Shown: in pieces, positions 34,868 to 45,920 of the stretch | Position numbering within the stretch: the stretch's first letter is position 1 | Layout of the letters: each line of letters starts with the position of its first letter | DNA from: Lunularia cruciata | Lineage: Eukaryota; Streptophyta; Marchantiopsida; Lunulariales; Lunulariaceae | Length of the DNA: 64,000 bases | Assembly: GCA_948567375.1 (NCBI GenBank) | Contig: OX419761.1 | Location: forward strand, 21,800,243-21,864,242 | Direction: 5' to 3' | Position numbers and translations under genes: made by a program | Notes under the pieces: generated by a model | What the model was told of the DNA's origin: nothing | The model's input: the letters and a program-made list of their open reading frames with translations, nothing else | Database searches by the model: none

Positions 34868-37308
34868 TACAAGACTTGAGGACCTGGTGGAGTCTTTCGT
34901 GATTTCTTTTAAACATCAGACGGGTTCCACTCTTACTTGTTAGCATACCGCAAAAGGGATGTGGTGACCTCGCACGCGATACAATTTATTACCATGTGTC
35001 CTTTTGAGATAGACTCCTTTGAAGTTCTTGCCTGAAGTTAGATTGGTATATGTCATCTTAAGCTTTAAAATGTCTATTTACTCGTATAAGTAGCTTGTAG
35101 ACACTTCGAAACCATATAACGACATATCATTTCACAAAGTCAGATTTACAATAAGCAAGGTTCTAAAAATAAACTGATCAAGTTGTCAATCTGTCATATT
35201 CGAGTTACACTTGAGTTCCTCCTACATCGAATCTTCCGACGCAGAGATAGTATGCATCCAGTTTTACTTCAACGTGCCAAATTTCCTAACGGCTCACCTT
35301 TGCAGCATGACAAGAGAAGAAGGAAGACCCCGTCAAGTCGTACAAGGAAAAGACATAGGGGTAAAATGAAGCTGAACCCCATTAGTATTGGTAAGAGGAA
35401 TATGCGCAACGGCAGTGCCCTACAGCCCCTTTGAAGCATGACTAGTAAGCAACTTAAGTTAGAAAGCGGCCCCGCCTTCGGCAGATTGATCGTTTGTGTA
35501 ACTCGTGACTCTGATTGTTGATTATAACACCGAGTTATCACAAATGATTCTGGACGGCGACCCACGGAGTCCGCGTTAATCTGGTCATGAAGACAAAATA
35601 AAGACTTAGAGTTCTGCTTGTCCGAAACTAGTAGCATGTAATTAAAGTATGTAAAAAATAGCCAGGCACCTCTAAATTTGACTATTTTCATAAAGATTAA
35701 GAAAACTTGAGAATGTCTCCCAAATTAGTTGCTCTCGATTGATCATCAATTATTCAACTTTTGTCTTCCGAATTTATTGCAAAGTAGGAAACAGACTTAT
35801 TGCTTTTTAAAGCCTGAACTAAGTCTCAAGTTGCAAATAGTGAGCAGACTTTTCGTACTTTATTTGTCAATATATCTGGACATTTACAGGCAACCAATTC
35901 CATCGGTTCGCATGCCCAAAGTTCCTGTCCTCACCAAATGAAATTGGGTTTGTATCAAGTTCAACTTGATACCTGAAGGCTTTCCATTTGTTGAAGGTTC
36001 AATAATGAATTTCCTGTTGATAAGGCGTTTCAATGTCCCTATAACGAGATCTAGCAGGCATTCAATTAAAATTTTCATGGATCCTCCGTGACAACTTTAC
36101 GGGAATGTGTTTGCAGATAAGTCGATATGACTTCTGATCAGATTTAAAATTAATAATTTAATTATCTTTCCCATCTACACGAATTTTTAATCTGCCATGA
36201 TAGATTTTATGAAAATTACAATCTTGTTGTTGCATACAATATTAGATGAAAATACAATATTATGCATGATGATTTCATTATCATCTAAGAAAGTGAATTG
36301 AACTACCTGGCTCGACGGATTTAATATTTACTAAGTGGAATCTCCTTAACGTAGTCAAGGTTAGTGGTGAATTTTTCAAGTTGAGAAAGATAACGAATTG
36401 AAGTAGTTACGCAGAGGTTGCAAGTGCGTTACAACGAGGAAGAGGAGGTGCCATGACGTGGAGTGTGTAGCTGGTCTATTTCGTGTGCAATACTATACAT
36501 CAACGTAACAGTTGCCACTCAAATTAGTTAGATGAAACTGCAGTTATTTATATGTGAGGTGATATTGCTTGCTGACTGTTTCTTAGTAACTGAAGCCAGA
36601 ATAGGGAAGTAAGATCAGGATTTCAACTATTTACAAATATTTGAACATTCATTCGTTCAGACGTAAGCTGCTAGCGATATCGTTTGACTATCTATGGTCT
36701 AGGTTAGTAATATGTTTCCAATTTTAACATTATGATCATGTATAAACTGCCGTAGTCTAAGAAGAATCCAATCCAAGTACCAATAGTTGTATAGTAGATC
36801 ATTAATATGAATGATGAACACGAGCTACGATCTAACACTGACGTAGCTGCAGGTTTATAACGGAGAATTCGCCGAAAGCACTGCAGGCCTGGAGTTCTTT
36901 CCCAGCTTCGTGCATGGAAATTAATATGTAGTACCCTATTGTATCATACCTTTACTAGATCGTGGATCATTCTGGTAGCATGCTTTGACTACTCACACTA
37001 TGTGCCACTCCAAGAGTAAAATTAAATCTTCAGATGAACATAATAGATTAATATTCGACAGCCATTCCCTGAGGAGCACCGCTTTCTCAACATCAAAGAC
37101 ATAGTCAAGGTCGACATACTAGCAAAACTACATGATGATATTTTTCACGTGCAGGAACTTGTCTACCTTATTCTAAACTCGTGGTGAACCTTGAGGGATA
37201 CATCTTACGTGCAGTGGAACCTTGTAAAGACTCAGATATCCAAAAGCAATCATGGTTGGAGTGTGCTGGAGAATGAAAGTACGTGAAGAGGTTCCCCACA
37301 GAGGGCTA

Positions 37309-37647
37309 CTAGTGAGCAAAAACAAAACATGCGTGTAAGGATACAAACGGGTAAAGTTCTCTGTTCTTACTGTTGAAAGAGTCTCGGTTACTGTATTCGA
37401 CCCAGCTTCTTGGGAGTTCTGAACGTGCTAAGTCTTCGACTTCCAGCGTTTCGTTCTCCACATCACGGTCGACCACCTTTGCTCCATATCGAGGCCCGAT
37501 AGCGACCTTGGTTGACGGGTCTGGTTCTGGAGTCGGGCTGCAATCTGACTCCAAGAAGGTAGCAATTCTTGCTTCACCATGTATGGACAAGCAGACTATG
37601 TGCAACGTGTTTGCGAAGCAATACTGAATAGGTAGGCTGGCGCGCAA
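37309..37647 (-). other. Open frame of uncertain status (112 codons)
   Basis: The frame contains PTPEPDPSTKVAIGPRYGAK and VENETLEVEDLARSELP, a composition (Pro, Glu, Asp, Val) less random than its surroundings, but an open frame of similar length covers it on the plus strand and no family is recognised. There is no clear splice context. Could be a relic exon or chance. Confidence 0.2.
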
Positions 37648-38307
37648 GGCAAGAATAATTCATATAATTCAGCATATTCGAAGCTTTTATCAATGGCCTA
37701 TTCGTATGTGACTCAGGACTATTCACAACAATTGCAAGGAGCGCGCATGATGTCAGCATTTGATATATGGCCCCAGCAGCAAAGAAGACCTTGCACAACG
37801 CTACACGGATGTAATTCCGTGAAGCAAATCGATCAAGAAGATATATCACACTACTCGCTGTGTCTTCAGTGGAAACAGCGAGGGCCGTCCGGATATAGCA
37901 AGAAGGCATGTAGTTCCGATACTCGCGATATGATTTAAAGACTCCCAACCTGAGATGGAGATTAGATCTGAGGGTGGCTAGATCCAGGTAGAGGGAAAAA
38001 CGTGAAGGTATATTCCGCGCCAGCAAGGATAACTCCTATTTCCATTGACATAGTACTGGAACATCTTTGTGTTCGCATACAACACAAGGTGCCGGTATTT
38101 TCCAGCACAATCATGTAGATCTACCTGTATTTGATGGCGAACAGTCGTGACATATTGCTAAGTTGCAATGTTTACAATCACTCCATAGTTGGTATCCTGC
38201 TCCCATACATATATAAATAAAGGGGAAAGGAGTACAAGCAAAGAGGAAAAAAAGAGCGTCAATCCCATGTGAATCCTACCAGTCCCAAGCGACTAAGAAA
38301 GAAACTG

Positions 38308-38457
38308 ACATAGGGTCGCAGGAAAAAGCATGCTAACAACAAGCACCAAGGAAGCTAAGAAGATTTAAGTCAACTAAAGTCTACATAGGGTTCAAAGGAA
38401 AAAACATGCTAACAACATGCACCAAGGAAGCTAAGAAGAGGGAAGTCAACTAAAGTC
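38308..38457 (+). repeat. 75-bp tandem duplication
   Basis: Two units, 38,308-38,382 and 38,383-38,457, both running from ACATAGGGT through GCATGC/ACATGC, ACCAAGGAAGCTAAGAAGA to GTCAACTAAAGTCT, about 88% identical. It lies at the border between the unique island and repeat-rich DNA. Confidence 0.85.
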
Positions 38458-39363
38458 TACTCCTGAACTGTATGGTAGAGGTATTCCAATGGTATGTTTT
38501 TTAATTTTTGGGGAGGACGCTAGCCATATTGAATGTTCCTACAACAGCTGCTTGTTGGTCAAGACCCAAAAACTTGAGTATGTTGTAAAGTGACTCATAT
38601 GCATTATCTATTGTAGGATGTGAGCATGGCAGGGGAGATAGCTAGTGCACCTCTCCTCTAAAAAGAACCTCATGCTCCGTCCCTAAGAAGGCTATCAAAG
38701 TGGTGGTGAAGGTACCCAAAAATCTCAATCGTCAAGAGTGCAAAGGTACTTGAGGATAGCTAGGGTCCATAGTGGTCTTCCTTGCCCCTAGAGGTAATGG
38801 TTGATGCAACTCCTGCTTGTGCCCCTGCCCGTACCATGATCCCCCTCTGCTTGTAGGGGGTTTGCCACCACCACATCATGCAAGGTGCAAAGACAATCTG
38901 TGACAGTAATAATATCAGTTTGCACCCAACGGATAGGTGGTCTTGGTAGATCCAACTTTGCTCAATCTAAACCTTTGTATGTGTAGCTGATAAGATTTGA
39001 GCCATTGTATCATGAACTATATCATGGAGTCTAGTGGGTTACTGTAATCTTCCAAGGATAAGAGACCTTAAGAGAACCATAGGAGAAACACAAAAACTTC
39101 ACACTCAATACTCGGATGCCCCAAAGGAGCAGCTTGTCTTTATTACATAGCAAAGAAGATTCCCTCAAAGGAAGCTACATCCTTGGATCAGATACATGGA
39201 TTGGTGACATGGCAGTGAGCTCTACCCTTAGATTAGTTGCATGCATGAGTGACATGTCAGTTTGCTCCTATCTGGTTGGTCAAACAAGCTTTGAGACCAA
39301 AGGGAATCTTCTTGTAGGAATCTCCAAATAGCATGGGTGAGGTACCATTGGAAAGCACTCAAT

Positions 39364-39419
39364 GAGATAAATAGGGGGAGGGAAGACCAGCTTTGCTCTT
39401 CCCTCCCCCTATTTATCTC
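39364..39419. repeat. Perfect 23-bp inverted repeat with 10-nt loop
   Basis: The arm GAGATAAATAGGGGGAGG (continuing GAAGA) at 39,364-39,386 is repeated as an exact reverse complement at 39,397-39,419; the loop is CCAGCTTTGC. One arm is almost pure purine. A transcript would fold into a stable hairpin. Perfect arms imply recent origin or selection. Confidence 0.88.
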
Positions 39420-39534
39420 TCTCATCTTATAATTCTCTTGGGGGAGAATTTGCACATTTTTTAGGTCTAATTCATTTGTTTAGGCCTCCAAAATTGGCTC
39501 TAGAGTTTTCAAACTATTTGGCTCTTGCCCTATT

Positions 39535-39840
39535 AGTAGAATTATTCGTTTGGTGATACTATATCTGATCTATTTATTCCATTATTGATAATATACTTCC
39601 AAATATTACCAAGACAATTTTCACCTCCGGATAATATATTTAGCTATTGGTATTACATTTCTAGGCTATTTTTGATTTTTTCTCTTTTAGTAAAAGTACT
39701 CTTTTGGTGATACCTCTATCTGATCTACCTAGCCCATCATACCTAATAGCCTTCTAGATGTTACAAAGCCAATTTTCATGTAAATATAATATGTTTAGCT
39801 ATTGGTATTACAATTTGCCTCATATTGCACATTGCAAAAA
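39535..39840 (+). repeat. Two-unit diverged direct repeat, period 154 bp
   Basis: Both units hold TTTGGTGATAC, ATCTGATCTA, a CAATTTTCA block and TTTAGCTATTGGTATTACA in the same order and spacing, at roughly 70-75% identity. Nothing identifies the parent element. Confidence 0.65.
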
Positions 39841-40171
39841 GTATATCCCTTGTATGTCATATGAGGAACCACATACACACTGGTCCAATAGCCTTGTAAG
39901 AGGTAGATGTGGTAGACCAAACCTCAATCATAGAGCTATGGTAAACTCCTCATAAGTAAATCAAAAGTCATCAAGGGAGAAACTTGGAGCTAGGTTCCAA
40001 AGCCTGTCCCACTGCAAGAGAGAAACATAGCTCAATCAAGTAGAGGTGCATCAATGAGGATGCTTGTAAGTGTGTGAGTGTGCATATACTCATTGAGATC
40101 CACTTGGACGTTGCTAGAGTCTAGGAATACAAAGTCAATAAACTTGGGGAGTGATATGCATATATGGTTTG

Positions 40172-40512
40172 TGTAATACTATGGAGTTAGTAGAAGCTAA
40201 TATAGTTAACAAGTTGTAAAATTAGCATATAGCTAGGCAAATTTAAGAATGTTCTTGAAGCATCTAAGAGCTTTCCAAAGGTTGAATAACTTGAGAAGCC
40301 AAGTTGACAACTAGCTTGGCTTGTACTCCAAGTAAAGTAACTTCTAGAAGGAAAATTTCCTTAGAAGCTTCTTGGGAGCCATGTACCCAAGTTGCATAAA
40401 AATACCAAAGCCCAAGTTTGGGCCAGTCATTCTTAGTTTTATTCACATGAGAGTTTTATGTGATCTTCCATTTTGATCTTATATTCTACTTTTTCTCTCC
40501 TCAATCTTTACA
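40172..40512 (+). mobile_element. 5' LTR of element E
   Basis: 341 bp, starting TGTAATACTATGGAGTTAG and ending TCTTTACA. It shares AGCTTCTTGG and AACTTCTAGAAGGAAA motifs with the family C LTR at 1473-1953. Matches the 3' LTR at 44,399 along its length with many substitutions. Confidence 0.82.
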
Positions 40513-40513
40513 T

Positions 40514-40528
40514 TGGTTTTAGAGCAAG
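40514..40528 (+). other. Primer-binding site of element E
   Basis: TGGTTTTAGAGCAAG differs at two positions from the tRNA-iMet site TGGTATCAGAGCAAG seen in family C. One base separates it from the LTR. Confidence 0.75.
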
Positions 40529-43500
40529 AATGAGGTAGATGGAATCTATGGACCACCAAATCTATTTCCCCCAAACCATTGTGATTTTAGTACTACATAT
40601 ACTATACATATACTACAAAAATATCATTTCACATAGTTCATCATTTCATACTTTAGGTAGAAACTTTTGAACATGATCACCAATGAACCATTGATCATTC
40701 TAATTATAACTTACAAAGAGTGGTACACATGTTTTATTTATGTGTTAACTTAGATAATGGCAAGTAGGTAGCTTGGTAGAGTAGCAGTCATTGTGACAAT
40801 ACTTGAAATTATTAATGCTATGTAACAAAAAATTGAACATCTTACTCTATTATTGGAAGGGAGAGAGAGATTGTAATAGTTAACAACAATTGCAAGTAGA
40901 GATAGAAATATTTCAAGAAGGAGAAGACTGTATTTGCTTTTCAAAGCCAAAGTAAAGAATCTACTAAGTAGAGAATTTTGTATTTGAGTGCAAAGGTTAT
41001 TTTGGAATTATAAATCTTCTAGATGAACATAAATTAATTCTCCTGGCTTAAAGCCAATAAGATTGAGTTGCAAAACTATGGTTGTAATTATGGGTGGAGC
41101 AAGCTTCAATAAAAATTATTTATTCCAATCTCAACATGAAAAGAATTCAAGAGAGCACCAATTCTGAGATTCCAAGCAATGAATACTACATGAACCACAC
41201 AAAATGCATTAGCAAAAATTGAAGCAGATTAGTTCTTTGAGGAGTTACACCACTCAATTGCAAAACACAATAATGCAATTCTAGAGATAGTGGAAGGTAA
41301 AACTTTAGATATATTTATGAAAGTCTTGAAATCATGTATTAAAGTTAGGAGTAAAAATGCACAATCATTTGGGAAAAGCGATGTAGTTGGACGAGCACTT
41401 TGATTCCTTGATGGCTACAACTTGGGCTTGATCTAGAACTCCAAAAAACCTACAAACAAACCACACACAAGTGGAGAAGCTGGAACCAATGGAAATTTAT
41501 GGCATTCAATGAAGACCATTTGGCACTAGATTATGACAAAAAAAATTATGACAAATAGTAGTTGCTTCTATTGTTGCCAAATTGGACATCTGACAACAAA
41601 TTACCAAGTATAAAACTAGGAATGGATAACCTTAACCCATTGCACATATGAAGTTCTTGGAATGTGATGATCAAGGACACGAAGAGTCATATTAGGAGAT
41701 ATCAAGCCAATTATTGGGAAGTTGATTTGTTCCAACAAGATTGAAAGCTCAACCTATGCAAGTTTGATACACTTGCAAGGTATGATATCCACTTGTGCAT
41801 AGAGGATTTTGGTTCATTGTGTGAGTTTTGAGAATTGCATATCCATGCAATTAGCAAGTGAACTATGTATTTCTCTCAAGCTGGCATTTGGTAGCAAATT
41901 GATGATGTCGGATAGTAGGAAGGATTTGGCACTCTATACCTCACACTTTATTGCATTCAAGCTTGGAAAGGATTATTCAAAGGCATGAAATTTTTAATAG
42001 CTCCTCTACAAAACGATATCATTCTAGATCTTCCTTGGCTTGAACATCATAGGCTCAATTTGATTGGGTCAAATAACAAATTGAAATACAAAATTAAGGT
42101 TATAATTATCAATTAGGTTTTTTTGCACCTTTGAGGATGAAACCTTTGAATAATCAATCCCAAGATGAGATGTTAGTATAGCAATTGTAGAACAAGCTTT
42201 GGAGGAAGATATAAATATTTTTGTTATGTGGATCAAGCCAATTGCACAAGGAGAATTTGATAAGGATGAGAAGCTTCAAAAAGCAAGGTTGATTAGATAG
42301 TTCAAGAGTGTGTAGATGTGTTTTTTGATGATTTTCTAAAGGAATTAATTTCTAGTCAAGGTATGCACTTCAAGATCAAGCTATTGTCAGCTAGTATTCT
42401 AGTACATAGACGATCTATCAACTCTCACCAAAGGAGTTAGATGAACTTCAAATAACACTAATTGAGTCTTTGGAGAAGGATTTCATATAGCATAATACAT
42501 TTCCTTGGGCCAAATTGGTATGATTTGTACCAAAGAAGGATAGAGGAATTCAATTCTATATTGGTTATCATGGTCACAATATAAAGCTATGAAGAATGCT
42601 TTTGTGTCTTGCTGACTAAACACAACAAATTGTTTTTATTTTACTCAAGATCAAGAACAACTAGCAATGGTATATATAACAAAGGTATGGAGACATTACC
42701 TCTTGGGGAAATAAATGATCATGAAAATCAGTCACAAGCCTTGTTGCAAAATTTACATCTGGAGCACATGAAAATTCAACATCATCAATGGGAGGAGCAA
42801 CTTCATCTTTTAATATCAAGCTTGATTACAAACCCAAAAGGTTTCATGCCATTTCCAATGCCTTGTCATATGACCTGATTTGAAGATACTTCCTAAATCT
42901 CCCATGATATTAGCAGTCACCATAGTGTCAACGGACTCAAAGGTACCCATGGAGTTCAAGACTACTTTACAATTGAATGCCTTCTTTCATCTTGTGTAAG
43001 TTTGTCTCACAACCCATGTTGTACTCCTTGTCATGTGTCAATCAAAGATGGGCTTTTATTTTGCACAACCAAATCTATATTCCAAATATGGAAGATCTAT
43101 AATTGATGCAACTCCAAGAGGTGCATAACTTACCAATTGCTAGTCATGTGGTTATGGAAAAGACCTTAAGTATCCTACAAGATCAACGGTGGTGGCCAAA
43201 CATGGTATGAGAGGTTCTAGAATTTTCTGATCTTGTGAGAGCTACCAACAAAACAAAGCAAGCAACTAGAAATTGGGTGGACTCCTCCAACCATTCCCCA
43301 TTCCATCTACATGATGGGAACATGTAAATGTAGACCTCATTACATCCTCATTGAAGACAAATCAAGACCTTACAAAAATTATGGTGTTTGTCAATAAGCT
43401 TAGGAAGAAAATTCACTTAGCATCCATTGTGGATATTGTCGATGCTGCAATGTTGACATGGATCTACTTCAATATAGTCTTCAAACACCATGGGATGTTA

Positions 43501-44390
43501 AGAGTTCTCATCTTTGATTGTGATCCTTGATTCATTGATAAATTTTGGCAAACACTTTTCAAAATCCATAGCAACAAGCTTGCCTTGTCTACATCCTATC
43601 ATCCTCAAACTGATGGGCAAAAAAAACATAAAAATTTCACTTTGAAGGATATACTACATGCTTTTATCAACATTCATCACATTAAGTGGGATACTTGTCT
43701 TGCGGTTACCAAGTTTACATACAATAATTTTGAGCAAGCAAGTATAGGTTTCTCTCCCTTCTTCCTTAACTATGTGTAAGGTACACTTGTTCAGATTCTC
43801 TTCATGCTCTACAACTATCTCATGTTCCTCATACTTCCACTTTCTTGTCCAAATGATCTATTTCCTTGCACCAAACTAAGTCTCATTTTCTTGTTGCTCA
43901 AAATTGGCAAAAGAAATATGCTAATAGTCATTATGATGATCTCACTTTACACATTGATGATAAGCTCATGTTTTTCTTTAGGAACCTTCCTCTTCCTCTT
44001 GACACCCAAGTTTGGAAACTTGCACTTAATTGTGTAAGTCCCTTTGATATTTTCAGATCATTTCCCCTATTGTTTACAAACTTGCACTTCTTAGTCACAT
44101 GAAATCCATCTTGTCTTCTATGTTTCCAAGTTAAAACTTTTTTTCCTAACCTATCTTCCTTTCAAGCTTACCTTCAACCTCCTCTAATTTTTTTCAACAA
44201 TCATGAAGGTCAACTTGCATGTTATGATATCCACTATGGCCACCAATAGCACACAAAAATAAGATCCTTTGGAAAGGGTATCCTTTTTATGATGCCATAT
44301 GAAAGCCTCTTTCTCAACTCCAAAATGCACCAATGGTTATCAAAGAGTTCAAAGATCTCGTGGTGATGAGGAAATCATCAACTACCAATA
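40529..44390 (+). pseudogene. Element E gag-pol relic with RT/RNase H deletion
   Basis: After a gag leader like that of family C, recognisable blocks are: end of the aspartic protease, IAPLQNDIILDLPWLEHH (about 42,000); start of RT, SPKELDELQ...KDRGIQFYIGY (42,430-42,570); then directly the last part of RNase H, NIKLDYKPKRFHAISNALS (42,812-42,868); the integrase zinc-binding start, EVHNLPIASHVVMEKTL and RWWPNM (43,110-43,205); and its catalytic-core end, STSYHPQTDGQ (about 43,588). The RT palm with its YxDD motif and the RNase H active site are absent. Many stops and frame changes. The HPQTDGQ motif is typical of chromovirus-like plant elements; no chromodomain is legible. Confidence 0.72.
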
Positions 44391-44398
44391 GCAGAATA

Positions 44399-44744
44399 TG
44401 TAATATGGAGTTAATATAAGTTAAATATAGCTAATAGGTCATAGAATTAACATTTAGCTAGGAAATTTTAAGAATATTCTAGACGCATCCATAAAGCTTC
44501 CTAGTGAGAAGCTTGAAGAACTTTCCAAGGATTGAAAAACTTTCAAAATTGACGGCTAGCTTAGCTTGCAATCCTAGTAAGGCAGCTTCTAGAAGGAACC
44601 TTCCTTGGAAGCCTTGTATCTAGGTTGCCTTTGGTTGCACCAAAGCCAAAACTCATGCTAGACATTTGCAATTTCACTTGAGAGGTCCAATGTGATTGTC
44701 CACTTTGATATTCCATTAAACTATTTCTTGCCTTGGTCTTTACA
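44399..44744 (+). mobile_element. 3' LTR of element E
   Basis: 346 bp, TGTAATATGGAGTTAAT to GGTCTTTACA. Followed by GCTTG, the near-copy of the GTTTG before the 5' LTR. Confidence 0.82.
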
Positions 44745-44849
44745 GCTTGGCAATAAGTTGTGAGCCAATTCAAGATATGTCTAGAAGGCATAAATGAAAA
44801 AATCCACTATTGTGATAGGTCCCAACAAAAAAGGATGGTCTTCATGTAA

Positions 44850-45920
44850 GAACATGTTTGCTAAACAAGGACCATTAGAACCCATACTCCAATATATGTT
44901 GTGACCTCTTGCCCTATGAGACCACATCTGCCACTATAGGAAGAGTTATCTTATGCCTACACAACTCATTTGATAGCTATGGGATCATACCTAGCCTTGA
45001 TAGAGTGGAGAAAGTATGGCAGATAGTAATGTCAAACATCTGCAAATATGGCAACAATACCTTTGTAGACTAGAAAGTTTGTGCCAAATATGAGGCCCTA
45101 GGAGTTAATATTGAGTAACAATGGAGTAGGCCACTTGGGTATTTCCCAGTTGAGTAGGAGGTGAGCATGAGTTGTGGCTTGTACTAAGATGTCCAATACA
45201 AACAAACTACAAAAATCCTCCAGTCCCAAAGGGGAGCCCAAAACTCTCAAACCACTTACAAGGAACTAGAATTCAGATGGAAAGTCAAAAGGAGTGAAAA
45301 CCATGCATGGGTTCCAGATCTTGCATTTACAAGTCTGGACTTGTAATCCCAAGGCTTTTAATTTGAGTGTGAAAGCAAACACCACTCTAATTACATCCTC
45401 CAAAGCGCCCACAATATGAGTGTTATCCAAGATAAATGGGAAAAGACTAGATGGGAAAGTTGTTGCTACTTGTCATAGAGTAGTATAATGATCTATGGCA
45501 AAGAGAAGTCCCCAAGGGATCTCCTTTCCATGAGACCTCCACTGATGTCAATTATGAGAACTCTCTTGCAATGATATGGTAGCTATATAATCGAGGTGTT
45601 TCAATACCATAGAAAGTATGGACAAACAAGATCAAGGAATGGATTTGATCTCCAATTGAGCAAAGAGTATGGAACAATACTAAATGATAGATGGTATTAA
45701 ATGCATTGGAGACATCAACTTGGACCATCATTCAATTTGGATGAATATCAAAGGATACTGAAATGCATATAATAATTGTCTTGCATCTCTTAGAGTAGTC
45801 ACAACAAATTGATGGGGGAACAAAAAGGAAGAAATGACTATCATAGCTATAAGCAAATAGTTTTGGAAACCAAATGCAAAACATCATTCTCAATGGCAAT
45901 AGGATGCATGACAAAAGTCT
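44850..45920 (-). pseudogene. Decayed LINE-type reverse transcriptase
   Basis: Blocks in RT order on the minus strand: HPIAIENDVLHLVSKTIC (about 45,900-45,850, the RPIAxxE...RLxxK finger block), VDVSNAFNTI (45,725-45,692, first catalytic Asp retained), GDPLGTSLFAIDHY (about 45,525-45,480), NTHIVGALEDV (about 45,435-45,400, where active enzymes have ADDTHI, so the catalytic Asp pair is lost), KCRIWNP (about 45,320) and VLGSPLG (about 45,240). The pattern is that of non-LTR (LINE-like) RTs rather than gypsy or copia. Frameshifts and stops throughout. Endonuclease and ends not found. Confidence 0.65.

Larger units (their letters stand above)
31001..38200. other. Unique intergenic DNA, no gene recognised
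   Basis: Base composition is balanced and repeats are few. Open frames are short and overlap on both strands, as expected by chance. One AT-only tract (TTTATATT-like units) lies at 32,148-32,193. Two perfect palindromes and a pair of 17-bp direct repeats are listed separately. An exon hidden here cannot be excluded, for example around 37,330-37,650 on the minus strand. Confidence 0.4.
40172..44744 (+). mobile_element. Complete but internally deleted Ty3/gypsy element E
   Basis: LTRs at 40,172-40,512 and 44,399-44,744 (both TGTAATA...TTTACA) enclose 3.9 kb. Flanks GTTTG (40,167-40,171) and GCTTG (44,745-44,749) are a 5-bp target duplication with one change. The tRNA-iMet primer site follows the 5' LTR. 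Domain order gag, protease, RT, RNase H, integrase fits Ty3/gypsy, but most of RT and RNase H is missing. The LTRs differ strongly, so the insertion is old. Confidence 0.85.

Noticed and set aside
37574..38026. 150-codon minus-strand open frame
   Set aside because: No domain, no codon-usage signal visible, and it overlaps the frame at 37,309-37,647 in another phase; probably chance in CG-balanced DNA.
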